A program made the position numbers and the translations under genes. Source: Sphingobacteriales bacterium (GTDB lineage: Bacteria; Bacteroidota; Bacteroidia; Chitinophagales; Chitinophagaceae). Taken from it: DNA of 64,000 nucleotides. Within the stretch, counting starts at the first letter, position 1; every line of letters starts with the position of its first letter. The notes beneath the pieces were generated by a model. That model searched no databases. It was not told where the DNA came from and was given only the letters and a program-made list of their open reading frames with translations. The stretch is taken from NCBI GenBank assembly GCA_026391525.1, contig JAPLEF010000146.1, forward strand, positions 28,349 through 92,348. The letters run 5' to 3'. Of this stretch, positions 29,926-40,624 are shown piece by piece.

Positions 29926-31059
29926 TTATACACCGCCTGAAATGCGCTGATGATAAATTACATTCCTATCCTTCAAATATTGCATCATAAAGGAATAACT
30001 GGATGCTGACTTTCCCAGCAACTCTGGCGGAAAAACGCCCGTTTCAGTGAACAAGCCTTTGATGAGCACGTTTAATGCAGCATTACAGGTATATCCCGTA
30101 GTACGGCTCATCGAACTGATGCCGGAAGTTTTATCAGTTTCATCATACAATAAGTATTCAATGTGTTGACGTGAACCCTCTTTCTCTCCTGAAATACTGA
30201 TTTTCATCAGTGTGAATTCTTCCTCATCCTCTTCAAGTTTCCATTGATCGAATAACAGTTTTGTTGTAAGCTCTAAGGGCACAACGGTTTGTCCATCTAC
30301 CAGCATTGGTTCCCGATTCATAAATCCTGCTTTGAATAATGCCTTCATGAGAGCGGCATGGCCCGGGTAACGAAGGGTTTTTTCTTTCATGTTCGGGATA
30401 TGCGGCATCGTGTAGATCAAACTCCTTAATCCATCACTGTTAAACGATTCCAAGGTTCCCACATGCGGCAAGTCGTGCCATTCTACATCGCTTAAAGCGG
30501 GTTTGCTGATTAATTGCCCCTGCTCAACATAGCGTGCTGTTCGGGTATATTCTTCAATCACATCAATCGGTGAAAACGGGGCTTTGTATTCAAACGGCAA
30601 CACACGTAGCTTTGGCAAACCGCCAACAAGGCATTCAAAATGGGTCACTGTCATCTGGTTGTCATGGTATCCCAGGATAAGGTTGCTCATCCCTGGAGCT
30701 ACGCCGCAATCCACTATGGCTGTCACTCCCTTTGCCTTTGCCACTATATCAAGTTGCAAGGCATCTTCAGGGAAGAAACTGATATCCACTACATTTTTAC
30801 CTGCATTGATGATGGCTTCAAGTGCTTGATATCCCATAAATCCGGGTACTGCACAAACCACCCATTGAAAGGGGGCTAAGAAATTCGAATAGGCATCGTA
30901 GTTACTCAAATCGCAGATTTCTGTTTTGATTTTTCCATTCGTAGCCAATTTCATAAGCGAAGTTGCTGATATATCAAAAGAAGTAACCTCATAGTTTAAG
31001 GAAAGATCTTTAGCGATGGCACTGCCTACCATCCCGGCACCCAAAACTGCAATTTGCAT
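29926..31059 (-). CDS. Saccharopine dehydrogenase family protein
   Basis: MQIAVLGAGMVGSAIAKDLS; VDCGVAPGMSNLILG. Confidence 0.88.
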   Translation of the reverse strand: MQIAVLGAGMVGSAIAKDLSLNYEVTSFDISATSLMKLATNGKIKTEICDLSNYDAYSNFLAPFQWVVCAVPGFMGYQALEAIINAGKNVVDISFFPEDALQLDIVAKAKGVTAIVDCGVAPGMSNLILGYHDNQMTVTHFECLVGGLPKLRVLPFEYKAPFSPIDVIEEYTRTARYVEQGQLISKPALSDVEWHDLPHVGTLESFNSDGLRSLIYTMPHIPNMKEKTLRYPGHAALMKALFKAGFMNREPMLVDGQTVVPLELTTKLLFDQWKLEEDEEEFTLMKISISGEKEGSRQHIEYLLYDETDKTSGISSMSRTTGYTCNAALNVLIKGLFTETGVFPPELLGKSASSYSFMMQYLKDRNVIYHQRISGGV

Positions 31060-31266
31060 GGTTGATGATTAATTTCTGATCTGAATTTTGATTCCGCAAG
31101 CTAAGATACTAAAGCCCGATGCAATAAATTGAAAGGATTGATGATTTGATCTGTCGGGATCTGTAATATATGGAGCAAACACGCGTTTAAAGCTTCTATC
31201 AACGGGCTGATCTATTTTAACCCTTTATTAGCAAGGCAGCCTGTACATTTGTATAAAATAATGTCT

Positions 31267-32028
31267 ATGAAAAAACTGCTATTTACCATCTTAACTTTTG
31301 CCTTGTTTCAATCAATACAGGCACAGGGCATATTGGATAAATTGAATAAGAAACTCAAAACTGATACTACGGTAAAGTCGAACCGTTCTTTGGATGGTGT
31401 GCTCAACCGAAAATCTGGCAATAATTTATCTTCTGCAGAAATAATCGATGGCCTGAAAGAAGCCTTATCGGTTGGTACTAACAACACGACCCTGAAACTT
31501 GGTGCTGCAGATGGATTTTATAAAGATGCAGTGCTCAAAATCCTAATGCCTGAAGAAGCCAAGCAAGTGGAATCAGTTTTACGCAAAGCAGGGATGGGAA
31601 GTATGGTCGACAAAGCAATCCTATCAATGAACCGTGCCGCTGAAGATGCAACTAAGGAAGTAGGGGATATTTTTTTGGGTGCCATTAAAGGGATGACCGT
31701 AAACGACGGACTAAGCATTTTGAAAGGTGGTGATTTTGCAGCTACTGAATACTTGCGCAAAACCAGCAGCACAGCACTCACTGAAAAAATGCGCCCCGTA
31801 ATTGAAACATCTTTAAAAAAATTCGATGCCACTACGTATTGGAAAGACGTATTCACCCAATACAACAGGCTATCATTCAAAAAAGTTGATACCGACCTAA
31901 TTAGCTACGTAACAGATAAATCTTTAGATGCCTTGTTTTATACCATCGCACAGGAAGAGCAGAAAATAAGAAAAGACCCGGCAGCACAGGTTACATCTTT
32001 ATTGAAAAAAGTTTTCGCACAACCCTAA
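31267..32028 (+). CDS. DUF4197 domain protein
   Basis: MKKLLFTILTFALF signal; EIIDGLKEALSVGTNNTTLKLGAADGFYKDAVLKILMP. Start 31267 preferred over 31249. Confidence 0.85.
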   Translation: MKKLLFTILTFALFQSIQAQGILDKLNKKLKTDTTVKSNRSLDGVLNRKSGNNLSSAEIIDGLKEALSVGTNNTTLKLGAADGFYKDAVLKILMPEEAKQVESVLRKAGMGSMVDKAILSMNRAAEDATKEVGDIFLGAIKGMTVNDGLSILKGGDFAATEYLRKTSSTALTEKMRPVIETSLKKFDATTYWKDVFTQYNRLSFKKVDTDLISYVTDKSLDALFYTIAQEEQKIRKDPAAQVTSLLKKVFAQP

Positions 32029-32031
32029 CCG

Positions 32032-34188
32032 TTATTTACCGGAGGAAATATTCATCTCTGCAATCAGGTTGGTTGCCCCGGCAAACTTATCAACGATGAA
32101 TAGGATGTACCTGATATCCACCATGATGTTCCTGCAGATGCTGGCATCATAATTCAGGTCACTCATAGTGCCTTCCCAAACCCGGTCGAAATTCAGCCCC
32201 ACCAGATTGCCATACGCATCAAGCGCCGGACTTCCGGAGTTGCCTCCCGTAGTATGATTGGCTGCAATAAAACAAACGGGTTGTTTTCCATTTACCCCAT
32301 ACCGGCCAAAATCTTTTGTTTTATAGAGATCTATCAGCTTTTGCGGAACATCAAATTCATAATCTCCCGGTTTATATTTCTCCATGATCCCTTCCATGTA
32401 GGTATAGTAATGGTAACTCACTCCATTACTTGGCTGATAGGGTTTTACATTTCCATAAGTGACCCGTAAGGTGCCATTGGCATCCGGATAAAACTTCTTT
32501 TCAGGAAACACTTCCAATTGCGCCTTCATGTAGCTTCGTTGCCATTGATTGATATTGCTCTGCCATTCATTCAATTTAGGCGAAACATTTGTAGTATAGG
32601 TTTTATTCATATCCAGGTACAATTGATAGGCAGGATCAGCTCCAATCGCTTCAATGGTTTCTGCTGGCGTTTTGGCGAGAAGTGCATACATGCTGTCGGG
32701 ATAGGCAAAGCTGGTTTTGGCATAAAGGTCTGCAGCAACGGCCAGGTAAGTCTGCTGCTGATTGGTGAGCGATTGTTTCAAAATAGGGGACACATAATTC
32801 CCTGGCTGATCAACCGAATACAATGCAATCAAACTTTCAAAAAGAGAGCGGTCTACCTGCATATTATACTCCTTATAAGTTTCTTCCAGTTTAATCCTGA
32901 TTTCTTCTTTCCTTTTCAAATAGCTTGCTTCATCTTTTGCATAGGCTATTACCAAACTATTCATATCTGCTGCGATACCCATCAATTCTATCCTGGGCAT
33001 CACCTCATTGTAATAATCTCTTGCATACGCATAAGGTTCAATCATTGCATAGGCTTCATTGAGTTTGGGCAGCAAGTCGGAATAAGCGGCTTTCCATTGT
33101 GGATTAGCATTCACGCGTTTGGTAAATTCCATTTCATAAGCAAGTTTTTTATCTACAGCCCCGGAACGGGTAAGGCCCAGTACTTCGCCTTGCCATTTTT
33201 TATAGGCATTTTCTACACTTGCATATTTTGCAGCATACTGAATGCGGATTTTTTCGTCGCTACGCATGTACCTGTTGAGTACGTCAAGGGCTTGGTGCCT
33301 GATTTTTATCTTAGCCGGATCGTTTACGGTCATCACTTGTTTAACGGCAGCAGCAGTAAGGTATTCATTGGTTCTTCCCGGAAAACCAAATACCATGGTG
33401 AAGTCGCCTTCTTTCAATCCCTTCAGTGAAATTTTCAAAGAGCGTTTAGGCGTATACGGTACATTTTCGGGAGAATAGGCCGCAGGCTTATTGTCTTTGC
33501 CGGCATAAATCCGGAACATCGAAAAATCGCCGGTATGTCTGGGCCACATCCAATTGTCTGTATCTTTTCCAAAATTACCGATTGATGATGGAGGTGCGCC
33601 AACCAGGCGAACATCCCGATAGGTTTCAGTAACAAACAGGTAATATTTATTGCCGTCAAAAAATGGACGGATGATCAGGTCTTCATAAGTTTCTTTCTTG
33701 TAGTCTTTACGCAATTGTGCGATATTCTTATCGATCAGAGATTGCCTTTCCTTCTCTGAAATATTTGCAGGAAGTCCGGCAAGTACAGTGTTGGTAACTT
33801 CTTCTATTCGTACGATAAACGTAGCAAACAAGCTCTGGTTCGGCAGTTCCTGTCCATAGTTTTTTGCCCAAAAACCTTTTTGGATGTAATTATCGGTTAG
33901 GGAAGAATGATTTTGTATCGCATCGAAGCCGCAATGGTGGTTGGTGAGCAGTAATCCTTTATCGGAAATCACTTCTGCTGTACAAAATCCGCCAAAGCTC
34001 ACGATGGCATCTTTCAAACTGCTTTTACTGATGCTGTAAATATCAGCGGCACTTATTTTCATGCCCATCCGTTTCATCTCTTTTTCATTTAGCGATTGTA
34101 ATAACTGCGGCAGCCACATGCCTTCATCGGCCTTCACTTTTACAGAGAATAAAATGAAAATACCCAGGCTCAGGAAAAAAGACTTCAT
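32032..34188 (-). CDS. S46 family dipeptidyl-peptidase (DPP11-type residue pattern)
   Basis: DKGLLLTNHHCGFDAIQ; GGNSGSPALDAYGNLVGLNFDRVWEG. Confidence 0.93.
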   Translation of the reverse strand: MKSFFLSLGIFILFSVKVKADEGMWLPQLLQSLNEKEMKRMGMKISAADIYSISKSSLKDAIVSFGGFCTAEVISDKGLLLTNHHCGFDAIQNHSSLTDNYIQKGFWAKNYGQELPNQSLFATFIVRIEEVTNTVLAGLPANISEKERQSLIDKNIAQLRKDYKKETYEDLIIRPFFDGNKYYLFVTETYRDVRLVGAPPSSIGNFGKDTDNWMWPRHTGDFSMFRIYAGKDNKPAAYSPENVPYTPKRSLKISLKGLKEGDFTMVFGFPGRTNEYLTAAAVKQVMTVNDPAKIKIRHQALDVLNRYMRSDEKIRIQYAAKYASVENAYKKWQGEVLGLTRSGAVDKKLAYEMEFTKRVNANPQWKAAYSDLLPKLNEAYAMIEPYAYARDYYNEVMPRIELMGIAADMNSLVIAYAKDEASYLKRKEEIRIKLEETYKEYNMQVDRSLFESLIALYSVDQPGNYVSPILKQSLTNQQQTYLAVAADLYAKTSFAYPDSMYALLAKTPAETIEAIGADPAYQLYLDMNKTYTTNVSPKLNEWQSNINQWQRSYMKAQLEVFPEKKFYPDANGTLRVTYGNVKPYQPSNGVSYHYYTYMEGIMEKYKPGDYEFDVPQKLIDLYKTKDFGRYGVNGKQPVCFIAANHTTGGNSGSPALDAYGNLVGLNFDRVWEGTMSDLNYDASICRNIMVDIRYILFIVDKFAGATNLIAEMNISSGK

Positions 34189-34268
34189 ACAAAAAAATTT
34201 ATAGGTAAATGTACTGAAATTAACTTACTGCATTTTCAAAATCAGGACTGCATGATCAGCTATAGGGT

Positions 34269-34691
34269 TCATTTTTCTCCTAATAGTAACTTTGCAAAAC
34301 GGAGGATTTCATCTTTTTCATTTTGTTGAAAAGGTTCCCTTTGCTTATGTTTCTGTTGTAAAAAAAGTACGCGTTTGTGGGTAGGGTATTTCAGTAAAAT
34401 CTCTTCTATCAATGCCGGGAGTGGGTCGGTAACTGGAATCACCGGAAGGTTCAGTGTTTTATCATTGCGGTGCCGGATAGGTTTTTTATTGATGATGGCC
34501 TGCAGCGTTGCCAATCGTGCCGTGGGGATCTCAGCTAGTTTTTCCGCTTTGCTATAAAGTCCTTCCAATTGTTTCCTGCTCAAACCACCCCGGTTACAAT
34601 ATTGCTGATAAAGGCTTTCAACGAAACTGGAATCAGGCCGGGCTGCTTTAAGCATCTTTAAGATATCCATCACTATATCAATACCCGACAT
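34269..34691 (-). CDS. Hypothetical protein (140 aa)
   Basis: Intact basic ORF in an otherwise open gap. Confidence 0.6.
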   Translation of the reverse strand: MSGIDIVMDILKMLKAARPDSSFVESLYQQYCNRGGLSRKQLEGLYSKAEKLAEIPTARLATLQAIINKKPIRHRNDKTLNLPVIPVTDPLPALIEEILLKYPTHKRVLFLQQKHKQREPFQQNEKDEILRFAKLLLGEK

Positions 34692-34775
34692 AAATTCAAC
34701 ATTTGGATGAGAAAATATTTACGGTACGAATGAAAGTCATTTAATGTATTGAGAAGCAGTTAATACTTCGTTTAC

Positions 34776-35414
34776 TTATTGATGTTCAGCAACGAAATTT
34801 TTTACACTTTCAGATAACGGAAGTATTTTGCCAAATTTTTCATCGGGTATTGGAGTACTTGCAGTGGTAACCAGCGGTATATGGCCCGACCATGCTTCAT
34901 GTGTAACGGTATCATCACCCTTTGGACCTTCATTGCGAATTTTTGCCGATGCCGTTTCAATTTCAAATTTCACAACCATGGTTGCTTTCAATTGATTGGT
35001 GTCGCCAACAGGAACCTCATCCCAACGTCCTTTGATGATGTTCTCCGTGATCACTTTTAATCCATGCATCCTTTCTGATTCATCACTTATCAAATCTGCT
35101 TTTCCAAATAATACCACCGATCGGTAATTTACAGAGGTATCAAATAGGGTTCTTGCCAAAACAATACCATCCAGATGGGTAACGGATATACAAACTGTTT
35201 GTCCGTTAACAATTTGATTCAGCATGAAATTTTTTGCTGATCCATGTAAATATAAACCGGAACCCGATCTGCCATAGGCTGTAGGAATCATCAGGGTTTG
35301 CCCTTCATGCTGAAAAGCTACATGACATAAAAAACCTGCATCAAGTATTTCGTAAACGGATGACTCATCATTTGCCGCTCTCTTAGCACCTCTAATAACT
35401 GGATTGAAGTTCAT
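34776..35414 (-). CDS. Pyridoxamine 5'-phosphate oxidase-like FMN-binding protein
   Basis: ILDAGFLCHVAFQHEGQTLMIPTAYGRSGSGLYLHGSAKNFML. Confidence 0.85.
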   Translation of the reverse strand: MNFNPVIRGAKRAANDESSVYEILDAGFLCHVAFQHEGQTLMIPTAYGRSGSGLYLHGSAKNFMLNQIVNGQTVCISVTHLDGIVLARTLFDTSVNYRSVVLFGKADLISDESERMHGLKVITENIIKGRWDEVPVGDTNQLKATMVVKFEIETASAKIRNEGPKGDDTVTHEAWSGHIPLVTTASTPIPDEKFGKILPLSESVKNFVAEHQ

Positions 35415-35441
35415 GATGTATTTTTATGCCCATTATTTTGA

Positions 35442-36830
35442 TCAGATGTCTATCGCCTCTCCATATGCTGCTGCAGTTGCCTCTTTCAATCCTTCACTCA
35501 TGGTGGGGTGCGGATGTACCGCATTCAAAATCTCATGGGCGGTAGTTTCCAGTTTGCGTGCAACAACTGCTTCAGCAATGAGTTCGGTAACATTATTACC
35601 AATCATGTGGCAACCAAGAAATTCACCATACTTCGCATCGTAAATCACTTTCACAAAGCCTTCTGTTGCACCGCCTGCAACTGCTTTACCGCTTGCGATG
35701 AATGGGAACTTGCCCACTTTGATATCGAATCCGGCATCTTTAGCAGCTTTTTCGGTGTAACCCACAGAGGCAATTTCAGGGTAGGTATAAGTACATCCCG
35801 GAATGTTGTTGTAATCCATGGCTTCAGGTTTATGTCCACTCAGGTGCTCAGCAGCATTGATACCTTCCTTAGCCGCAACATGCGCTAATGCCTGACCAGG
35901 AGTACAATCTCCAATGGCATATAATCCGGGAACGCTGGTTTGTTGGAACACGTCAACAATTATTTTTCCTTTGTCTGTTTTAACCCCAAGTTGTTCTAAT
36001 CCGATATTTTCAATATTGGCCACTACTCCTACAGCGCTTAACAGTATATCCGCTTCAAGCACCGATTCGCCTGTAGCAGTTTTTACTGTAGCTTTAACGC
36101 CATTACCTGATACATCTACCTTGGTAACTTCACTGTTCGTCATGATGGTAATACCTTGTTTCTTAAATTGCTTCTCCATTTCTTTACTGATGTCCTCATC
36201 TTCAACCGGAACAATACGGGGCATGAACTCAACTATCGTCACTTTGGTACCCATTGAATTATAGAAATAGGCAAATTCACTTCCTATGGCTCCACTTCCG
36301 CAAATGATCATCGATTTGGGTTGTGACGGAAGCGACATGGCTTCACGATAGCCAATGATTTTTTTCCCATCAATCGGCATGGAAGGCAACTGGCGAGCTC
36401 TTCCTCCTGTGGCAATGACAATATTTTTTGCTTCCAGAATTTGTTTGCTGTTATCCGCCGCCGTTATCTCCAGTTTATTGGCTGATATTAATTTCCCTGT
36501 TCCCATCACTACATCAATCTTGTTCTTTTTCATAAGGAACTGGATGCCTTTGCTCATCTTGTCTGCAACACCACGGCTTCTGCCGATAACGGCGCCGAAA
36601 TCATGACTGGCATCTGTAACTTTAATTCCATAATCAGCCGCATGTTTGCTGTATTCATAAACCTGTGCGCTTTTTAAAAGTGCTTTGGTAGGGATGCATC
36701 CCCAATTGAGGCAGATTCCGCCCAGACTTTCTTTCTCAATAATGGCAACTTTTTTGCCGAGCTGACTAGCCCTGATTGCCGCAGGATATCCACCCGGGCC
36801 ACTGCCTAATACAATTACATCATATGCCAT
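35442..36830 (-). CDS. lpdA: Dihydrolipoyl dehydrogenase
   Basis: GGICLNWGCIPTKALL redox motif, NAD/FAD Rossmann motifs, C-terminal HPHPTMSEGLKEA. Confidence 0.95.
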   Translation of the reverse strand: MAYDVIVLGSGPGGYPAAIRASQLGKKVAIIEKESLGGICLNWGCIPTKALLKSAQVYEYSKHAADYGIKVTDASHDFGAVIGRSRGVADKMSKGIQFLMKKNKIDVVMGTGKLISANKLEITAADNSKQILEAKNIVIATGGRARQLPSMPIDGKKIIGYREAMSLPSQPKSMIICGSGAIGSEFAYFYNSMGTKVTIVEFMPRIVPVEDEDISKEMEKQFKKQGITIMTNSEVTKVDVSGNGVKATVKTATGESVLEADILLSAVGVVANIENIGLEQLGVKTDKGKIIVDVFQQTSVPGLYAIGDCTPGQALAHVAAKEGINAAEHLSGHKPEAMDYNNIPGCTYTYPEIASVGYTEKAAKDAGFDIKVGKFPFIASGKAVAGGATEGFVKVIYDAKYGEFLGCHMIGNNVTELIAEAVVARKLETTAHEILNAVHPHPTMSEGLKEATAAAYGEAIDI

Positions 36831-37000
36831 ATCGTTTTTTTTATGGTGATTTTAAAGGAAATTGATTCGTAATGCCAAATGCTTTTTTGTTTTCTATAAA
36901 CAGGATGCAAATTAACCTGAAATAGGGGATTGTCCAAAACCAGATTCATCAAATTCATTTTGCAGGAGATGATCAACAGGAAATGGCTTATTTTTATGTC

Positions 37001-37510
37001 ATGACCCGTTTCATAGTGATACTTCTTTATGCTTTATCGGCTTTTTCTAAAAGCAATGCACAGGAAATCAATAAATGGAAAATCACTGATGTGCAAGAGA
37101 TGCTAAATGCTGAGGGTGGGGTAGTGGTGCTCAATTGCTGGGCCACATTTTGTAAGCCTTGTGTTGGCGAAATACCGCATTTTATCCGTACGGTTGAGCA
37201 ATTCAAAAACCGTGGCGTAAATCTTTACTTGTTGAGCCTTGATTTACCATCTCAATATCCCGAAAAAATTCAGCAGTTTATCCAGCATAAACAATTCACA
37301 GGCCCCCAACATGCCTGGCTGGAGGAAACGGATGCTGATTATTTTTGCCCTAAGATAGATTCATTGTGGTCGGGCTCCATTCCGGCAACATTAATCCTTA
37401 ACCGAAAAACCGGATATCGTGCTTTTTTTGAAGAAGAAATGACTTCAGCAAAACTGGAAATTGAAATAGAGAAAGCATTGAGCAGCAGGAAAGTTGACGG
37501 ATCCCTTTAG
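37001..37510 (+). CDS. TlpA-like thioredoxin family protein
   Basis: VVLNCWATFCKPCVGEIPHF. Confidence 0.82.
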   Translation: MTRFIVILLYALSAFSKSNAQEINKWKITDVQEMLNAEGGVVVLNCWATFCKPCVGEIPHFIRTVEQFKNRGVNLYLLSLDLPSQYPEKIQQFIQHKQFTGPQHAWLEETDADYFCPKIDSLWSGSIPATLILNRKTGYRAFFEEEMTSAKLEIEIEKALSSRKVDGSL

Positions 37511-37520
37511 TTTATTGAAA

Positions 37521-38129
37521 TTAGCTTTTCCTCTTGATGGTGCACCCCACACTTCGGCTTTCTTTCACGGCAATCGATTTTCCTGAAGATAGTTCCATCA
37601 TGGCTTCCCTTAAGTGTTGGCGTTTAACGGCTGTTTCATCAGATGGATTATCGTCGATAGCTCCGTGGTAGGCAAGTGTCAGATTTTTATCGAATAAAAA
37701 ACACTCAGGTGTACGGTTAGCTCCAAATGCATCGGCCACTTCACTGTTCTGATCTACCACATAATACCAATTGTATTTCTTTTCTGCTGCATAAGCTTTC
37801 ATTGCCTCATAACTATCTTCTGTTTCGCGGTAGGCTTCATTGCTGTTGATGATGATAAAACCGATATTGAGTTTTGCAGCCAATTCGCCGGCCGTAATGA
37901 TGCGTTGCTCGTTCTTTACCACATATGGACAAGTATTGCAACTGAACATCACCAGCACTCCGTTTCCTTTCAGGGCGTTTTTCATGGAAACCTGCTTGCC
38001 TGAAATATCCTTCATCTGTTGGTTGGCCTTTGGCATTTCAGCCCCGATAGGCAATACTACATTTCCTGATTGAAAGGCAAGTATCGAGAACAAAGTTCCT
38101 GCGAGGAGAATTGTGTATAATTTTTTCAT
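37521..38129 (-). CDS. Thioredoxin/peroxiredoxin-like secreted protein
   Basis: GVLVMFSCNTCPYVVKNEQRI; VADAFGANRTPECFLFD. Confidence 0.83.
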   Translation of the reverse strand: MKKLYTILLAGTLFSILAFQSGNVVLPIGAEMPKANQQMKDISGKQVSMKNALKGNGVLVMFSCNTCPYVVKNEQRIITAGELAAKLNIGFIIINSNEAYRETEDSYEAMKAYAAEKKYNWYYVVDQNSEVADAFGANRTPECFLFDKNLTLAYHGAIDDNPSDETAVKRQHLREAMMELSSGKSIAVKESRSVGCTIKRKS

Positions 38130-38193
38130 GACAAGAAAATATTAATTGTACCTAAAGTTACCTAAAGTAATGGGTAACCCCTAATGCTATTAG

Positions 38194-39150
38194 CTATTTT
38201 TTGAGCTTTTTTTCATCCTCCTTTCGTCGGTTGGAAATAATTTTTAGTGAATTGATGCTCACATTGAGTTCAAATCCAATCAATATGGCCAGTGCATTGA
38301 TATAAACCAATGCCATCAGCATCATGATTGTACCTATCGAGCCATATAGCACATTGTAACGGCCAAAATTGGTTACAAAAATAGAAAAGCCAACCGATGA
38401 GATGATACTGAGAAAGGTGGTTGTGATGGTTCCTGGGGAATTAATTTTCCATCTTTTTTCTACGGATGGGGCAAACTTGAAAATATAACCGATAGCCAGA
38501 AAAATCAATAGAATCATGAAGATCCATCTGGTATTTGAAATCAGGTTACGCCAGTATTTGCTGGCTACAAGCATTTTCAGCAATACACCTTGCGAAAGGA
38601 GCAGCACAAAATAACCCAATAAAAGACCGAAGAGGATGATGGTCAGTTTGATGGCAGTCCATCTTTGGTGTATGCCCATCCTTTTTTCAAAGCCAAGGTA
38701 TTGTTGTTTGTTGAAAGAGCGTATAAGCCCCATCATGGCATTGGAAGCGAAAAATAAGGAAAACAATAAACCAAAAGAGATCAACCCTATCTGCGTATCA
38801 AAAATGAAGGAATCTACAAACTTGATCACTTCCCGGTTGTAAACTTTGGAAGGTACGATATCGTAAATCAGCCGGTGTAATTGTATTTGAATGGTTTTTT
38901 TCGAAAAGAAGGGAAGGCTTGGAATTAGTGTGAAAAGAAATAATAAAGATGGCGGAATGGCCATGATAAAATTATAGGAGATGGCTGAAGCCCTTTCTGT
39001 TAAGCCATGGGCTTTAATCTGACGATGAAAAAATCGGATCACATCATAAAGGGGTACACCTCCAAAACCGGGAGGGTGAATCCTTTTGGTTTTGTTGAGC
39101 AGATACATCAACGGTGTGCGGGTAATCAATATCCTTTCGAATTTTGTCAC
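38194..39150 (-). CDS. YihY/virulence factor BrkB family membrane protein
   Basis: RASAISYNFIMAIPPSLLFLFTLIP, six-TM pattern, YGSIGTIMMLMALVYINALAILIGFELN. Confidence 0.9.
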   Translation of the reverse strand: MTKFERILITRTPLMYLLNKTKRIHPPGFGGVPLYDVIRFFHRQIKAHGLTERASAISYNFIMAIPPSLLFLFTLIPSLPFFSKKTIQIQLHRLIYDIVPSKVYNREVIKFVDSFIFDTQIGLISFGLLFSLFFASNAMMGLIRSFNKQQYLGFEKRMGIHQRWTAIKLTIILFGLLLGYFVLLLSQGVLLKMLVASKYWRNLISNTRWIFMILLIFLAIGYIFKFAPSVEKRWKINSPGTITTTFLSIISSVGFSIFVTNFGRYNVLYGSIGTIMMLMALVYINALAILIGFELNVSINSLKIISNRRKEDEKKLKK

Positions 39151-40187
39151 TGGCTATTTGGTTTTGCTTGGGCGGCTTTCCTGATGATCAAACTGTCGAG
39201 TGCCAGTTGATATGCTCTTGCATATTTAAGGTGATCGGCATAATTACTGGCAAAATTAGAATATCCATTAAAATCGGGTTTCGCCACAAAAAAAAGATAA
39301 TCGGTTTCCGGGGCATCCAGCACGGCATCGATGCTGCTGATCGATGCGGAACAAATAGGCCCCGGAGGAATGCCGTTGCTGTAATAAGTATTGTATGGCG
39401 ATGGGTAAGAAAGATGGCCATGCAATATCCTTTTCAAACCAAAATTGCGCATCGCATATTTTACCGTTGGATCGGCTTCCAGCTTCATCCCTTTCTTAAT
39501 CCGATTGAGATAAACACTCGCAATTTTTCCTTTGTCTTCTGCTTTGTTGGTTTCTTCTTCCACAATACTGGCAATGGTATAAACTTCCGCTGTTCGCAAC
39601 CCAAGTTTTTTTGCTTTAGCTGTTCGGCTTCCTTCCCAGAAAAGGTCGTGCTGGCTTTTCAGACGTTCAAAAATTTTCCTAAAAGAGCCATTCCACCAAA
39701 ACAGATAGGAGTTGGGGATGATTACAGTCATCACCGTATTGGTATCCAAACCATAGGGTTTTAATGAATCATTGCTCAAAAGAAAGCGGATGGCTTCTGT
39801 GGAATCGGCTTCAAATTGCAGACCAATTTTTGAGGCTAGGTCTTCTTTCGTCCTGATTTTATTGATGACAAGCCGCACTGCCGTTTGCTGGCCTACTTTA
39901 AGCGTCCTTATTAAGGTCCACATACTGGTGCCATTCTTTATCAAATACCTGCCTGGTTTGATATGTTCAGGATAATTTAGCCGATTGGCCAATTGGTTGA
40001 AAATAAATCCCGGTTTGATGATTTGCTGATCTTTCAGTTGTTGCTTTACGGTATTGAAATCGCTTCCGGTTGCGATGAGCAGGTATTTTTTTTCCGGAAC
40101 CCTGATGCCTGCAATGAATACCTCCCAGATGAAGTATCCTCCTACTAGGGCTAATACTAAAACAATGAAGCCAACCGTTTTTTTCAT
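39147..40187 (-). CDS. mltG: Endolytic transglycosylase MltG
   Basis: EVYTIASIVEEETNKAEDKGKIASVYLNRIKKGMKLEADPTVKYA; start MKKTVGF at 40187. Confidence 0.92.
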   Translation of the reverse strand: MKKTVGFIVLVLALVGGYFIWEVFIAGIRVPEKKYLLIATGSDFNTVKQQLKDQQIIKPGFIFNQLANRLNYPEHIKPGRYLIKNGTSMWTLIRTLKVGQQTAVRLVINKIRTKEDLASKIGLQFEADSTEAIRFLLSNDSLKPYGLDTNTVMTVIIPNSYLFWWNGSFRKIFERLKSQHDLFWEGSRTAKAKKLGLRTAEVYTIASIVEEETNKAEDKGKIASVYLNRIKKGMKLEADPTVKYAMRNFGLKRILHGHLSYPSPYNTYYSNGIPPGPICSASISSIDAVLDAPETDYLFFVAKPDFNGYSNFASNYADHLKYARAYQLALDSLIIRKAAQAKPNSQ

Positions 40188-40226
40188 CTTGAAAAATTGA
40201 ATGACACAACAAAGTAAAATAAAAAA

Positions 40227-40245
40227 CCCCGCCTTTTTTGCGGGG
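40227..40245 (-). terminator. Terminator downstream of secG
   Basis: CCCCGC-CTTTTTT-GCGGGG; on the minus strand the stem is followed by TTTTTT. Confidence 0.75.
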
Positions 40246-40266
40246 TGGCTATTTTTAAGGGAAAGC

Positions 40267-40623
40267 TTATGGGTTTGAATCTGCAGGAGCAGTTGATGTG
40301 CCTGGCAGGTTGGTAGTATTTGCTGGAGCAGGAGCAGCTTTCTGCTGTGGCGTGGTGCTGATATTTTTAAGCAGGTCGTCGCCTTTACCAACACCATCTT
40401 TTGGAATGAAAGCAGGTGATATCAAACAAAGCAGCCCTACAATGGCAGCAAAAACCCAGGTTCCTTTTTCAAGGATGTCGGTAGTTTGTTTAACACCCAT
40501 GAGCTGGTTGCCAAATCCGCCCAGGTTGCCGGCCAATCCGCCACCTTTAGGGTTTTGGATTAAAACTATCAGACCAAGGATGATTGAAGCAAGAATAATC
40601 AGGATTCCAAAAATGGCTAACAT
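40267..40623 (-). CDS. secG: Preprotein translocase subunit SecG
   Basis: LIVLIQNPKGGGLAGNLGGFGNQLMGVKQTTDILEKGTW. Confidence 0.92.
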   Translation of the reverse strand: MLAIFGILIILASIILGLIVLIQNPKGGGLAGNLGGFGNQLMGVKQTTDILEKGTWVFAAIVGLLCLISPAFIPKDGVGKGDDLLKNISTTPQQKAAPAPANTTNLPGTSTAPADSNP

Positions 40624-40624
40624 C

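Noticed and set aside
32518-33429. 303-aa + strand ORF inside the S46 peptidase gene
   Set aside because: Long antisense ORF, but the opposite strand is an unambiguous S46 peptidase; composition looks like a shadow frame.
39144-39764. 206-aa + strand ORF opposite mltG
   Set aside because: Antisense to the well-supported MltG coding sequence.
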